64,000 nt of DNA from Acholeplasma granularum ATCC 19168 (GCF_000526235.1 NZ_JAFR01000009.1:1-64000), one strand, 5' to 3'; positions 36,831 through 45,855 are shown, counted from the stretch's first letter. Notes: generated from the sequence alone by a model not told the origin. Translations and numbers: made by a program.

Positions 36831-37601
36831 ATGGAAGTATTTGTATTAGCATCAGGATCTAAAGGTAATATTACATTTGTAAAAAACGATATTGTTTCTT
36901 TTTTCATTGATGTAGGAATTAGCTACAAAAAAATAGTTACAAAAATGAAAGCTTATGGCGAAGATATTTCTCAAGTTAAGACTTTATTTTTGACACATGA
37001 ACATAGTGATCATATTTTAGGCTTATTAGCATTTTTAAAAACAGGTCAAATTGAAGATGTATATTTAACTCAAGGCACCCTTGATGCTTTAAGTGATGAA
37101 ACAAAATCATTATTACCGAATGTACATATAATTAAAGCAGATGAGAAATTTAAATTTGCATCATTTGATGTACTACCAGTATTACTATCTCATGATGCAA
37201 AAGAACCTGTTGGATTTAGATTTGATTGGAACAATAAAAGTTTTGTTTGCTTAACGGATACGGGATATGTAGACCAATCATATTATGAAGTATTAAAAGA
37301 TGCAGATTTATATTTATTAGAAGCAAACCACGATCCAAAAAGGTTACTTGATTCTAGGAGACCATTTATGCTAAAACAACGTATTTTAGGTATTTATGGG
37401 CACTTATCAAATAATGAAGCAGCTATATTAATGAACAGGCTCATCCAAAATAAAAAGGCTAAATGGATTATTGCACATGTAAGCGAAGAGTGTAATGACC
37501 CATTTGATATTGAAAAAGCGATTGTTGATAATTTTGATGATATTTTAAAAACGGAAATCATATACGCCTCACAAGAGTCACTGCCTGGAATCAAACTATG
37601 A
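36831..37601 (+). CDS. walJ: MBL-fold hydrolase, WalJ/YycJ type
   Basis: A 256-residue metallo-beta-lactamase-fold protein. The metal-binding motif is LTHEHSDHILG (about residue 57), with VLASGSKGN at the start as in YycJ. Bacillus WalJ has been linked to DNA repair or replication control. Start 36831 is chosen: AGGTGA sits 6 bp upstream and the homologous N-terminus begins there; an in-frame GTG at 36822 is part of this ribosome binding site. TGC-TACAAT near 36805 is the likely -10. Overlaps rlmH by 4 bp. Confidence 0.88.
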   Translation: MEVFVLASGSKGNITFVKNDIVSFFIDVGISYKKIVTKMKAYGEDISQVKTLFLTHEHSDHILGLLAFLKTGQIEDVYLTQGTLDALSDETKSLLPNVHIIKADEKFKFASFDVLPVLLSHDAKEPVGFRFDWNNKSFVCLTDTGYVDQSYYEVLKDADLYLLEANHDPKRLLDSRRPFMLKQRILGIYGHLSNNEAAILMNRLIQNKKAKWIIAHVSEECNDPFDIEKAIVDNFDDILKTEIIYASQESLPGIKL

Positions 37602-38041
37602 AGATAAAAATAATTTGTGTTGGTAAAATCAAACAACAAAACTTAAAGTCATTAATGAACGATTATTTAAAACAACTTAAAGATATTGAAATTATTGAAT
37701 TGAGTGATGAACCTAATTTAAACGGTATGGAAAAAGAAGGTATTAAAATACTGTCGAAAATACCTAAGGATAGTTATGTTATTTCATTAGCCATAGAGGG
37801 CGATGAGATGACAAGCGAAGCATTTGCACAAAACTTAGATAAAGTAATTACAAATTATACACCGAATATAACGTTTATTATTGGTGGTTCTTATGGCCTA
37901 AGTCAAGATGTTAAAAGTGCTTCTAATCGATTATTATCCTTTTCAAAGATGACCTATCCGCACCAACTCATGAGACTTATATTAATAGAGCAAATTTATA
38001 GAGCTCAAATGATACTTAAAAACCATCCCTATCATAAGTGA
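37598..38041 (+). CDS. rlmH: 23S rRNA pseudouridine-1915 N3-methyltransferase
   Basis: A 147-residue SPOUT methyltransferase (older name YbeA/YydA). The SAM-binding region FIIGGSYGLSQDV and the C-terminal SFSKMTYPHQLMRLILIEQIYRA are family hallmarks. ATGA overlap with walJ, a pairing also seen in Firmicutes. The stop lies in the loop of the following terminator. Confidence 0.94.
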   Translation: MKIKIICVGKIKQQNLKSLMNDYLKQLKDIEIIELSDEPNLNGMEKEGIKILSKIPKDSYVISLAIEGDEMTSEAFAQNLDKVITNYTPNITFIIGGSYGLSQDVKSASNRLLSFSKMTYPHQLMRLILIEQIYRAQMILKNHPYHK

Positions 38042-38058
38042 AAAGGATGGTTTTCTTT
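38019..38058 (+). terminator. Terminator of walJ-rlmH
   Basis: AAACCATCC and GGATGGTTT pair across a 16-base loop that contains the rlmH TGA, then TTCTTT. Confidence 0.82.
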
Positions 38059-38115
38059 CGTTTTTAGGTGTATAATATGAAATAACTACATGAAATACTT
38101 GGGAGGAAATAGTAA

Positions 38116-38658
38116 ATGAGTCAAGAAATAAAAATAACTAAGAAACAAAGAAAGGATGGGTTTATGAAGGGGTTTAAAAACTTTATTATGCGCGGCAATG
38201 TCATTGACATGGCTGTTGGGGTCATTGTAGGTGGAGCATTTGGTAAAATTGTTACAAGTTTAGTTAACGATATTATTTTACCCCCGATCGGAGTTTTATT
38301 AGGTGGTGTTGAATTTAGAGAACTACAACTTCTAATTAAAAGCACACCCATTTTAGATGATATGGGCAACCAAGTTGTTATTGACGGAATCTCGCAGTTT
38401 ACCAATGTCTACATTAGATATGGAAATTTAATTCAAATTATTATTGAGTTTTTAATTATTGCATTTACAATTTATCTAGTGTTATATATCTTTATTAAAC
38501 GTAAAGAAATGGAACAAAAGTTAATTAAGGAAGAAAAAGAAAGATTAGAAAAATTAGAACTTGAAAAAAATCCTCCAAAACCAGAACCAGTTGTTATACC
38601 TGAAGACATTTTATTATTAACTGAAATAAGGGATTTATTAAAGAAAAATGACAAGTAA
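38116..38658 (+). CDS. mscL: Large-conductance mechanosensitive channel
   Basis: A 180-residue MscL. The pore helix is textbook (FIMRGNVIDMAVGVIVGGAFGKIVTSLVNDIILPPIGVLLGG, in residues about 23-65), the second helix is at 102-128, and a charged linker leads to the C-terminal amphipathic helix (EDILLLTEIRDLL). There are 16 extra basic residues before the usual start (MKGF); the ribosome binding site GGGAGGA fits the longer start. It acts as an osmotic safety valve, important in a wall-less cell. Confidence 0.94.
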   Translation: MSQEIKITKKQRKDGFMKGFKNFIMRGNVIDMAVGVIVGGAFGKIVTSLVNDIILPPIGVLLGGVEFRELQLLIKSTPILDDMGNQVVIDGISQFTNVYIRYGNLIQIIIEFLIIAFTIYLVLYIFIKRKEMEQKLIKEEKERLEKLELEKNPPKPEPVVIPEDILLLTEIRDLLKKNDK

Positions 38659-39499
38659 AATTAAAGTTATTGTTTGTTCAAATTCAGCGATTGATTACTT
38701 AGATTATGATAAAAACATAGATGTTTTTAGAAGTAAAATCAACTTTGGATTTGAATCATTTGATGATTATACTGAACTTAGTGCAAGTGATTTTTATAGT
38801 CGATTAACAAAGGAACCAGATAATATTCCTAAAACAAGTTATGTTTCTCAAGGACACATGCTAAAAACATTCAATAATCTTTACAAAGAAGGATATAAAC
38901 AAGCATTAGTAATTGTGATTGCCAAACCACTATCGGGGCTACATGATGCGATTATACAAGTTTCTAAAGAAACAAAATTAAAGGTGCATGTATATGATTC
39001 TAAAACTTTAGCTTATCCTGAAAGTTATATGGCAATGACTGCACAAAATATGGTTAATTTAGGCTCAAATATAGAGGAAATTAAACATGTTTTAAACTTT
39101 ATAAGGGATAATCATAAAATGTATTTTGCTGTTGATACACTACTTTATTTAGTGAAAAACGGTAGATTATCAAAACTAAGTGGAACGCTAGGATCATTTT
39201 TAAAAATTAAACCAGTTTTAACTTTAACTCAAGAAGGTAAAGTTGAAACGTTAGAAAAAATTAGAACATCAAAAAAAGCAATTGCTCGTATTGTTGAACT
39301 TTATTTAGAAGATACAAAAGATAAAGATGTAATTACATTTATATCACATGCACACAATGATGAAGGTGTAGAAACGATTAAAAAAATGATTCATGAAGTA
39401 TATCCAGATAGACAAATAATTAGTAATTATTTAACGCCAGTTGTTGGTGCTCATTGCGGCCCTAAAGCAATTTCTGTTGGTTATATTTTAAAACAATAA
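38648..39499 (+). CDS. DegV family fatty-acid-binding protein
   Basis: A 283-residue DegV fold. Motifs: KTSYVSQGHMLKTF in the N-terminal half, IAKPLSGLHDA, and LLYLVKNGRLSKLSG, and a GAHCGPKAISVGYI end. Family members bind fatty acids; FakB-type members present them to a fatty acid kinase, which would suit a mollicute that imports lipids. Whether this is a FakB is not decidable here. It overlaps mscL by 11 bp. Confidence 0.88.
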   Translation: MTSKIKVIVCSNSAIDYLDYDKNIDVFRSKINFGFESFDDYTELSASDFYSRLTKEPDNIPKTSYVSQGHMLKTFNNLYKEGYKQALVIVIAKPLSGLHDAIIQVSKETKLKVHVYDSKTLAYPESYMAMTAQNMVNLGSNIEEIKHVLNFIRDNHKMYFAVDTLLYLVKNGRLSKLSGTLGSFLKIKPVLTLTQEGKVETLEKIRTSKKAIARIVELYLEDTKDKDVITFISHAHNDEGVETIKKMIHEVYPDRQIISNYLTPVVGAHCGPKAISVGYILKQ

Positions 39500-39513
39500 T
39501 ATTTTTTCGATTG

Positions 39514-39542
39514 TAAACAATTTTAAAATATGTTAGTATAAT
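39514..39542 (+). promoter_or_regulatory. Promoter of the aromatic amino acid operon
   Basis: TAAACA, 17-bp spacer and TATAAT; predicted start of transcription near 39549, giving a leader of about 220 nt before the first enzyme gene. Confidence 0.65.
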
Positions 39543-39573
39543 TACATCAACGAATTGAAAGTTGGGCAAACAC

Positions 39574-39615
39574 ATGTTTAAAACAAACTATTATTACTAT
39601 TACTATCACATGTAA
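39574..39615 (+). CDS. Tyr-codon leader peptide
   Basis: A 13-codon frame reading MFKTNYYYYYYHM then TAA. Codons 6-11 are six consecutive Tyr codons (TAT TAT TAC TAT TAC TAT). It lies between the operon promoter and an intrinsic terminator, directly ahead of DAHP synthase and tyrA. The Shine-Dalgarno is weak. The mix of TAT and TAC shows it is not a simple repeat expansion. It is expected to stall ribosomes when Tyr-tRNA is scarce. Confidence 0.8.
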   Translation: MFKTNYYYYYYHM

Positions 39616-39709
39616 AAGGATTTGCAAATCAAGAATGCATTCCTTTTTCTAGTTAGATAAAGTAACATGAAGGAATGTGACCCAACAAGCATAAAAAAAT
39701 CATTTTATG

Positions 39710-39747
39710 ACTCCTTAAGGCACATACCTTAAGGAGTTTTTGTTTTT
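39710..39747 (+). terminator. Attenuator terminator ahead of the aromatic operon
   Basis: ACTCCTTAAGG and CCTTAAGGAGT form an 11-bp stem with CACATA loop, followed by TTTTTGTTTTT. It sits upstream of the first enzyme gene, not after a gene, so it must be conditional. Confidence 0.93.
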
Positions 39748-39770
39748 AAAATAGAAAGAGAGTAAGACAC

Positions 39771-40793
39771 ATGATTGTCAAAATGAAAATAGATGCAGAT
39801 GAAAAAGAGATTTCTCGTCTACAAAAGTATTTAATAGATAAAGGTTTCGGTATAAAGGATGCCTCAAGTGAATCAGTTACTTTATTTGGTATTTTAGGTG
39901 ATGTTAAATCATTAGATCCAGAGCAAATAAAAGTATTTCCTGGAGTTGAAAGTGTAACTAGAATTTCTAGCCCCTTTAAACTAGCAAGTAAAGCATTTAA
40001 ACAAGAGCCAACAATAATCACATTAAAAAATGGTGTAGAAATTGGTGGTAATGAATTTGTTGTTATGAGTGGCCCATGTAGTGTGGAAAACGAAGAACAA
40101 CTTAGAATTATTGCTAAAGCCGTTAAAGAAAGTGGATCTAAAATACTACGCGGTGGAGTTTTTAAACCTAGAACATCGCCGTATGCATTTCAAGGATTAG
40201 GTATAGAAGGCTTAAAAATGATGCGTAAAGTTGCTGATGAGTATGGTCTTGCAATTATTAGTGAGTTAATGGGAACTGAGCATATTGATGAATTCATAAA
40301 ATATGTGGATATTATTCAATTAGGCGCCAGAAATATGCAAAACTTTGACTTATTAAAAGCTGTAGGTAAAACAAAAGTTCCTGTGATGCTAAAAAGAGGA
40401 TTAAGTAACACCATTGAAGAATGGTTGATGAGTGCTGAATATATTATGGCTGGTGGTAATGAAAATGTTATATTATGCGAGCGTGGCATTAGAACATTTG
40501 AAAAATACACAAGAAATACTTTAGATATATCCGCAGTACTAGCTATTAGAGAATTATCACACCTTCCAGTGTTTGTTGATCCATCCCATGCAGCTGGAAA
40601 ATGGCAAATGATTGAGGCATTATCGCTAGCTGCTCTTGCAGTGCAAGCAGATGGTATTATTGTTGAAGTACATCATGACCCTGAAAATGCGTTATCAGAT
40701 GGTGCTCAAAGTCTTAAACCACATAAGTTTGAACATATGATGGAGCGCTTAGAAAAAACTTCTAAAGTTTTTACTAAGCAAGTAAATAGATGA
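39771..40793 (+). CDS. aroF: 3-deoxy-7-phosphoheptulonate (DAHP) synthase
   Basis: A 340-residue type I-beta DAHP synthase, the entry enzyme of the shikimate pathway (PEP plus erythrose-4-phosphate). Residues 1-68 form the N-terminal ferredoxin-like domain which in Thermotoga DAHP synthase mediates inhibition by Tyr; the barrel follows with metal and substrate motifs GPCSVEN, RGGVFKPRTSPYAFQG, KRGLSNTIEEW and DPSHAAGK. First gene of the operon, behind the Tyr leader. Overlaps tyrA by ATGA. Confidence 0.94.
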   Translation: MIVKMKIDADEKEISRLQKYLIDKGFGIKDASSESVTLFGILGDVKSLDPEQIKVFPGVESVTRISSPFKLASKAFKQEPTIITLKNGVEIGGNEFVVMSGPCSVENEEQLRIIAKAVKESGSKILRGGVFKPRTSPYAFQGLGIEGLKMMRKVADEYGLAIISELMGTEHIDEFIKYVDIIQLGARNMQNFDLLKAVGKTKVPVMLKRGLSNTIEEWLMSAEYIMAGGNENVILCERGIRTFEKYTRNTLDISAVLAIRELSHLPVFVDPSHAAGKWQMIEALSLAALAVQADGIIVEVHHDPENALSDGAQSLKPHKFEHMMERLEKTSKVFTKQVNR

Positions 40794-41629
40794 AAGTTTT
40801 TATTGTTGGACTCGGATTAATGGGAGCTAGTTATGCTCAAATGTTAACCAATCTAGGTTATAGTGTTTATGGTTATGATAAAAACGAAGAAGTACTAGAA
40901 TATGCAAAAAAAGATAAGGTTATTCTCGGTACCGACCTAAAATACTTAAAATCAGCAGATTTAGTCATTTTAGCGCTGTATCCAAACCAAAACATAGATT
41001 TTGTAAAAAAATACTTAGAGTATTTTGATTCACAACTAGTAACAGATATATCAGGAAGTAAAACACATTTACTAGAAACACTTTTTCAACTACTTCCGAA
41101 CACTGTTCGTTATCTTTCTCATCACCCGATGGCTGGACGTGAAAAATCAGGATATTTTAACAAAGATATTTCGATGTTTAAGGGTGCAAATTTTATAATT
41201 ATAGATTCAAATAAACATACCCCTGATGATTTGAAAGTACTTAAAAAATTAGCAAAAGATTTTGGATTTAAAAACATTACAATCCTTAGTGCAACTGCAC
41301 ATGATCATTTAATTGCACATACTTCACAGTTAACACATCTTCTAGCTGTTGGACTAATGTTAATAGATCATTCAGATAAAACAAAAGATGCAACAGGTGA
41401 TTCATTTAGAGATTTAACAAGAATAGCAAATATTAATGAAACTATGTGGACAGAACTTTTTTTAGATAATAAAAATGCATTAATTGAAAAGACAGATGAA
41501 TTCATTAAAACATTAGAAAGTATAAAATATGATATTCAATCAAGTGATGCCAAATCACTTAAAGATAAATTAATTAAATCCAAACAAAGGAGAATGATGT
41601 TTGATGAAAATAAATCTAAATCAATATGA
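40790..41629 (+). CDS. tyrA: Prephenate dehydrogenase
   Basis: A 279-residue NAD(P)-dependent enzyme converting prephenate to 4-hydroxyphenylpyruvate for tyrosine. Rossmann motif FIVGLGLMGAS at the N-terminus, SHHPMAGREKSG near residue 108, and AHTSQLTHLLA. There is no C-terminal ACT domain, so allosteric control by Tyr would have to act elsewhere, e.g. on DAHP synthase. Overlaps aroF by 4 bp and aroB by 26 bp. Confidence 0.92.
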   Translation: MKVFIVGLGLMGASYAQMLTNLGYSVYGYDKNEEVLEYAKKDKVILGTDLKYLKSADLVILALYPNQNIDFVKKYLEYFDSQLVTDISGSKTHLLETLFQLLPNTVRYLSHHPMAGREKSGYFNKDISMFKGANFIIIDSNKHTPDDLKVLKKLAKDFGFKNITILSATAHDHLIAHTSQLTHLLAVGLMLIDHSDKTKDATGDSFRDLTRIANINETMWTELFLDNKNALIEKTDEFIKTLESIKYDIQSSDAKSLKDKLIKSKQRRMMFDENKSKSI

Positions 41630-42602
41630 TATCCAAATAGGTGAGGATACAATGGATAAAATTGATGAATCAATTAGAAGTTTTTATCCTTATAAAGAAA
41701 TATTTATCATAACAGATGATAATGTATTCAAACTATATAAAGATTTTATGATAAAAAAATTATCTAGTTTCACATTACATTTTATTAGTATCGAGCCCTT
41801 TGAATCATCTAAATCATTAAAAACTTATGAAAGAGTAATCAACCAACTACTTGATAAGAAAATTAGAAAAAATAATTTAATTATCGCCTTAGGTGGCGGT
41901 GTTGTCGGTGATTTAGCTGGATTTGTAGCTGCAACATTATTTAGAGGTGTTGACTTTATTCAAATACCAACAACTTTACTAGCTATGGTTGATTCTTCTA
42001 TTGGAGGTAAAACCGGTATTGATCTAAATCAAGGAAAAAACCTTATTGGAGCATTTAAAAATCCTGTAAAAGTGTTTATAGATCCAATATTCTTATCAAC
42101 ACTTCCAAAAGTAGAGTATAAAAATGGTTTAGCAGAAACACTAAAAGCCGGATTAATTGGTAATCCAAAACTATATGAATATTTAAAGGTAAATGATAAA
42201 CTTACCATTAATGAAATAATAATGGCTATAGAAGTTAAAGCAGACATCGTAAAAAAAGACCCGTTTGAAAAAAATGAACGCATGTTTTTAAACTTTGGAC
42301 ACACATTTGGTCATGCAATCGAGCGTCATTATGACTATGCAATTAAGCACGGTGTAGCAATTTCTTATGGTATGCTTTTTAGTCTAGAATTAGGTATAAA
42401 AAGTAAAGTTACCAATCCATTATTATTTGATGAAGTAAAAAAGATATTGTTAAGACTAGAATTAATTAAAGAGCCAATCCTTGATAAAGAACAATTTATA
42501 GGTTACATACAATATGACAAAAAGAACTATTCAGATGGATTAAGATTTGTCTATTTAAAGGATGTTGGTAAACCAATCATTCAAAAAGGAGTTCAACTAT
42601 AA
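41604..42602 (+). CDS. aroB: 3-dehydroquinate synthase
   Basis: A 332-residue NAD- and metal-dependent cyclase of the shikimate pathway. Motifs: ALGGGVVGDLAGFVAATLFRGV, IPTTLLAMVDSSIGGKTGID, LNFGHTFGHAIE (metal-binding His). Start ATG 41604 is preferred over TTG 41601; AAAGGAGA is 9 bp upstream inside tyrA. Confidence 0.95.
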   Translation: MKINLNQYDIQIGEDTMDKIDESIRSFYPYKEIFIITDDNVFKLYKDFMIKKLSSFTLHFISIEPFESSKSLKTYERVINQLLDKKIRKNNLIIALGGGVVGDLAGFVAATLFRGVDFIQIPTTLLAMVDSSIGGKTGIDLNQGKNLIGAFKNPVKVFIDPIFLSTLPKVEYKNGLAETLKAGLIGNPKLYEYLKVNDKLTINEIIMAIEVKADIVKKDPFEKNERMFLNFGHTFGHAIERHYDYAIKHGVAISYGMLFSLELGIKSKVTNPLLFDEVKKILLRLELIKEPILDKEQFIGYIQYDKKNYSDGLRFVYLKDVGKPIIQKGVQL

Positions 42603-43846
42603 TGATAGAAATAACTCCAAGAAATTTAAGTGGTGAAATTACTATTGTTTCATCTAAATCACTATCTCATCGTTATGTATTAGCAGCCTCTCTTGCAGAA
42701 GGTACATCTGTCATTGAAAACATACTTGATTCAGACGATTTAGTAGCAACAAAAAATGCACTCATTTCATTAGGTGCAAAAATAAGTGGTAATAAAATTA
42801 CAGGTAGCAAGATTCATTGTGTAAATAATCAAATAGATGCTTTTGAATCTGGTTCAACACTAAGATTTTTAATACCAATAGCAATGCTACAAGACAAAAG
42901 CATTACCTTTAATGGAAGTAATCAACTACCATATAGAACACTTTCTGTATATGAAGAACTATTTAAAGATAAATATGAATTTATAAGACCAAGTGATAAG
43001 TTTTTACCATTAACTGTTAAAGGTATATTAAAAAATGGTGTATACCCATTAAGAGGTGATATTAGTAGCCAGTTTATTACAGGCCTTCTTTATGCATTAC
43101 CTTTAGTAGAAGGGGATTCTAAAATAGAGCTTACAACACATTTAGAGTCTGTTGGTTATATTGATTTAACACTTGATGTGCTAAATAAGTTTGGAATTAA
43201 AATAAATAAAGTAAATGATGGATACATCATTTTCGGTAATCAAAAATATCAAAGTGGTAATTACTATGTAGAAGGTGATTTTTCTGGAGCAGCATTTTTT
43301 ATTGCAGCAGGCTTAATAGGCAGAAAAATCACATTAAAAGGATTAAATCCGAAAAGTTTACAAGGCGATAAAAAAATGATTGATTTTGTAAGACAAATGG
43401 GTGGGAAAATAGAAGAATTAAATGATGGTTATATTGTATATCCTTCAAAACTAAAAGGTATAACAATTGATATTGGACAAACACCAGATATTGGCCCAAT
43501 ACTTATGGTATTAGGTGCACTTGCTGAAGGTGAGACTGTAATTACTAATGCCTCAAGACTAAGAATTAAAGAATCAGATAGATTAGAAGCAATGGTTGTT
43601 AACTTGAAAAGATTAGGTGCCAAAATTGAATATTTATCCGATGATTCTGTAATTATTTATGGAAATGACACCTTTAAAGGAAATGTAACTGTATCTAGTT
43701 ATAAAGATCATAGAATAGCTATGTCAATGGCAATAGCATCAATCAAATGTGAAAACAACATCAAAATTGATGATGAAACTGTCGTTTCTAAAAGTTATCC
43801 AAGTTTTTTTGAAGAATTTACTAAATTAGGGGGTATTTATAAGTGA
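42602..43846 (+). CDS. aroA: 3-phosphoshikimate 1-carboxyvinyltransferase (EPSP synthase)
   Basis: A 414-residue EPSP synthase. SSKSLSHRYVLAASLA at the N-terminus, SGSTLRFLIPIA, and the C-terminal SRLRIKESDRLEAM and DHRIAMSMAIA. The glyphosate-sensitive region reads ESGSTLRFLIP, without the usual NAGT-A-R form, so its class would need alignment. The ATG shares a base with the aroB TAA. Confidence 0.94.
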   Translation: MIEITPRNLSGEITIVSSKSLSHRYVLAASLAEGTSVIENILDSDDLVATKNALISLGAKISGNKITGSKIHCVNNQIDAFESGSTLRFLIPIAMLQDKSITFNGSNQLPYRTLSVYEELFKDKYEFIRPSDKFLPLTVKGILKNGVYPLRGDISSQFITGLLYALPLVEGDSKIELTTHLESVGYIDLTLDVLNKFGIKINKVNDGYIIFGNQKYQSGNYYVEGDFSGAAFFIAAGLIGRKITLKGLNPKSLQGDKKMIDFVRQMGGKIEELNDGYIVYPSKLKGITIDIGQTPDIGPILMVLGALAEGETVITNASRLRIKESDRLEAMVVNLKRLGAKIEYLSDDSVIIYGNDTFKGNVTVSSYKDHRIAMSMAIASIKCENNIKIDDETVVSKSYPSFFEEFTKLGGIYK

Positions 43847-44097
43847 CACTTAAAGAACTAAGAAAAAGAATTGATCAATTAGATTATGATATCGTTAAAT
43901 TACTAGAACTTAGATTTCAAGTTGTAAAAGAAATTGGTGCATATAAAAAAGAACATCAACTACCAATTTATGATCCTAAAAGAGAAGAAGAAGTACTTCA
44001 AAGTAAAAAAGAGTTAATTTTAAATAAAGAACAGTGGCCATATTATGAAGAAATCTTTAAATTAATTATGGACATATCTAAACGATTAGAAAAATGA
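43843..44097 (+). CDS. Chorismate mutase, AroQ type
   Basis: An 84-residue all-helical chorismate mutase (LKELRKRIDQLDYDIVKLLELRFQVVKEIGAYKK...PIYDPKREEEVL), converting chorismate to prephenate, the substrate of TyrA. Key Arg, Lys and Asp positions of the AroQ fold are present. Stand-alone, not fused to dehydratase or dehydrogenase. GTG start overlapping aroA by 4 bp. Confidence 0.92.
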   Translation: MTLKELRKRIDQLDYDIVKLLELRFQVVKEIGAYKKEHQLPIYDPKREEEVLQSKKELILNKEQWPYYEEIFKLIMDISKRLEK

Positions 44098-44876
44098 AAA
44101 AATTTGGACTAATTGGACATCCTGTCATTCAATCTAAATCAGTACAACTTCATAAAGCTATTGCAAAAACTTTAAATAGAAAGTTAGATTATGAATTAAT
44201 TGATTTAGAAAAAATAGAGGATGTTCAAAAATACTTAGAAAAATTAAAGAAAAACTTAATGCACGGATTTAATGTTACCATACCGTATAAAGAACAAATT
44301 ATGAAGTATTTAGATGTAATTACACCTAAAGCTTTAAGTATTGGAGCTGTAAATACAATCTATTTAAAAGATAATCTAATTATTGGTGATAATACAGATT
44401 ATGATGGTTTTAAATATATTTTAGAATCTTCCAATATACCGTTAAAACAATTAACTACCATAATTTTAGGTACCGGTGGAGCAGCAAAATCTGCATATAA
44501 AGTGTGTAAGGATTTAAATTTAAATCCTTACATAGTTACTAGAAATAAAACTAGAACTTCAAAATTTGATAATCTAATTGACTATAATGAATTAAATAAT
44601 CTAAAATTTGATGTAATAATTAATGCAACTCCTGTTGGTATGTATCCAAATATTTACGAAAGTCCTTTGGATGATGATTTAGTTAAAGAAAAAATTGTAT
44701 TTGATATGATATATAATCCTTTAGAAACTAAACTTATGCAACAAGCAAAAATAAGCTATAATGGATTAGAGATGTTTATAATCCAAGCACTTTATGCTCA
44801 AAATCTTTGGTTTAATGAAAATATAAACATAAATGAATCGTTAATAAAAAATATAAAGGATAACTTTTATGAATAG
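44094..44876 (+). CDS. aroE: Shikimate dehydrogenase
   Basis: A 260-residue enzyme reducing 3-dehydroshikimate to shikimate. GHPVIQSKSVQLHKAI at the start, FNVTIPYKEQIM with the catalytic Lys, GDNTDYDGF with the catalytic Asp, and nucleotide-binding ILGTGGAAKSA. ATGA overlap with chorismate mutase. Confidence 0.94.
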   Translation: MKKFGLIGHPVIQSKSVQLHKAIAKTLNRKLDYELIDLEKIEDVQKYLEKLKKNLMHGFNVTIPYKEQIMKYLDVITPKALSIGAVNTIYLKDNLIIGDNTDYDGFKYILESSNIPLKQLTTIILGTGGAAKSAYKVCKDLNLNPYIVTRNKTRTSKFDNLIDYNELNNLKFDVIINATPVGMYPNIYESPLDDDLVKEKIVFDMIYNPLETKLMQQAKISYNGLEMFIIQALYAQNLWFNENININESLIKNIKDNFYE

Positions 44877-45855
44877 TATAGGCACATTATTTAAAATAAC
44901 TTTATATGGTGAAAGTCATCAAGAAGCAATCGGTGTTGTTATAGATGGAATGTTACCGGGTATAAAGTTGAATTGGGATTTAGTTCATCATGATTTACTT
45001 TTAAGAAGACCTGGAAAAATAGGAACAACCCCTAGAGTAGAAAAGGATAACTTTAAAGTAACATCAGGTATTTTTAATGAATTTACAACAGGGTCACCAA
45101 TACATATAATGATTCCAAACGAAAATGTAGTATCAAAAGATTATGAACATTTAGTTACTCAACCTAGACCAGGACATGCTGATTATGTAGCATATAAAAA
45201 ATATAGTGGGTTTCATGATTACCGTGGTGGAGGTCGTTTTTCTGGTAGACTTACTGCACCTATAGTTGTTGCAGGTAGCTTAGCAAAACAAATGCTTCCA
45301 TATGAATTTAGTCATGAACTTATTCAAGTTGGAAGCCTAAAGGATATGTCAAAAATTGATGAATACTTAAAAAGTGTACATGAACTTGGAGAGTCTGTTG
45401 GTGGTATTGTTGAAATAAAAGTTAAAAACGTAGATATTGGTTTAGGTGAACCAATGTTTGAAAAATTAGATTCTAAAATAGGTCAAATCATGTTTTCTAT
45501 TCCTGCAGTTAAAGGTGTTGAAATAGGAACTGGATTTAGCGGTGTAAATATGTATGGATCAGAGTTTAATGATGTATATATAGATAGTTTAGGTAAAACT
45601 AAAACAAATCATTCAGGTGGTATCTCAGGTGGTATCTCAAATGGTAATGATATTGTTGTTAGAGTGTTTGTAAAACCCACTAGTAGTATCTCAAAAACTC
45701 AAAAATCATTTAATTTAAAAACGAATGCAGAAGAGTCATTTGAAGTCGGGGGACGTCATGATACGGCCATTGTAAGACGTGTGGGTATTGTATTAGAAAA
45801 TGCTTTAGCAATCGTTTTAGCAGATCTATATTTATGGAGTAAAATATATAAATAA
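44869..45855 (+). CDS. aroC: Chorismate synthase
   Basis: A 328-residue FMN-dependent enzyme producing chorismate. GESHQEAIGVVIDGMLPGI near residue 14, RPGHADYVAYKKYSGFHDYRGGGRFSGRLTA near 103, and GGRHDTAIVRR near the C-terminus. It is shorter than the usual 350-390 residues but keeps all signature regions. Overlaps aroE by 8 bp. Confidence 0.95.
   Translation: MNSIGTLFKITLYGESHQEAIGVVIDGMLPGIKLNWDLVHHDLLLRRPGKIGTTPRVEKDNFKVTSGIFNEFTTGSPIHIMIPNENVVSKDYEHLVTQPRPGHADYVAYKKYSGFHDYRGGGRFSGRLTAPIVVAGSLAKQMLPYEFSHELIQVGSLKDMSKIDEYLKSVHELGESVGGIVEIKVKNVDIGLGEPMFEKLDSKIGQIMFSIPAVKGVEIGTGFSGVNMYGSEFNDVYIDSLGKTKTNHSGGISGGISNGNDIVVRVFVKPTSSISKTQKSFNLKTNAEESFEVGGRHDTAIVRRVGIVLENALAIVLADLYLWSKIYK

Larger units (their letters stand above)
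39561..39747 (+). promoter_or_regulatory. Candidate tyrosine-responsive transcription attenuator
   Basis: The leader encodes a Tyr-rich peptide (39574-39615). Downstream lie competing pairings: AAAAGGA..TGCA (39614-39626) with TGCA..TCCTTTT (39636-39647); CATTCCTT (39638-39645) with AAGGAATG (39670-39677); AAGGA (39670-39674) with TCCTT of the terminator's left arm (39712-39716); and GTTGGG..CACAT (39561-39575) with ATGTG..CCCAAC (39675-39686), which would cover the leader start codon. The final hairpin is a 10-bp terminator (39711-39736). The arrangement fits ribosome-controlled attenuation; the exact switching is inferred. Confidence 0.75.

Noticed and set aside
39589-39606. Tyr codon run as a simple microsatellite
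   Set aside because: The run alternates TAT and TAC irregularly and sits exactly in a start-to-stop frame between promoter and terminator of a tyrosine operon, so chance repeat expansion is less likely.
39500-39770. T-box riboswitch ahead of the aromatic operon
   Set aside because: No AGGGTGGNACCGCG-type T-box sequence or specifier-loop stem I was found; the Tyr codons are in a translated frame with its own start and stop.
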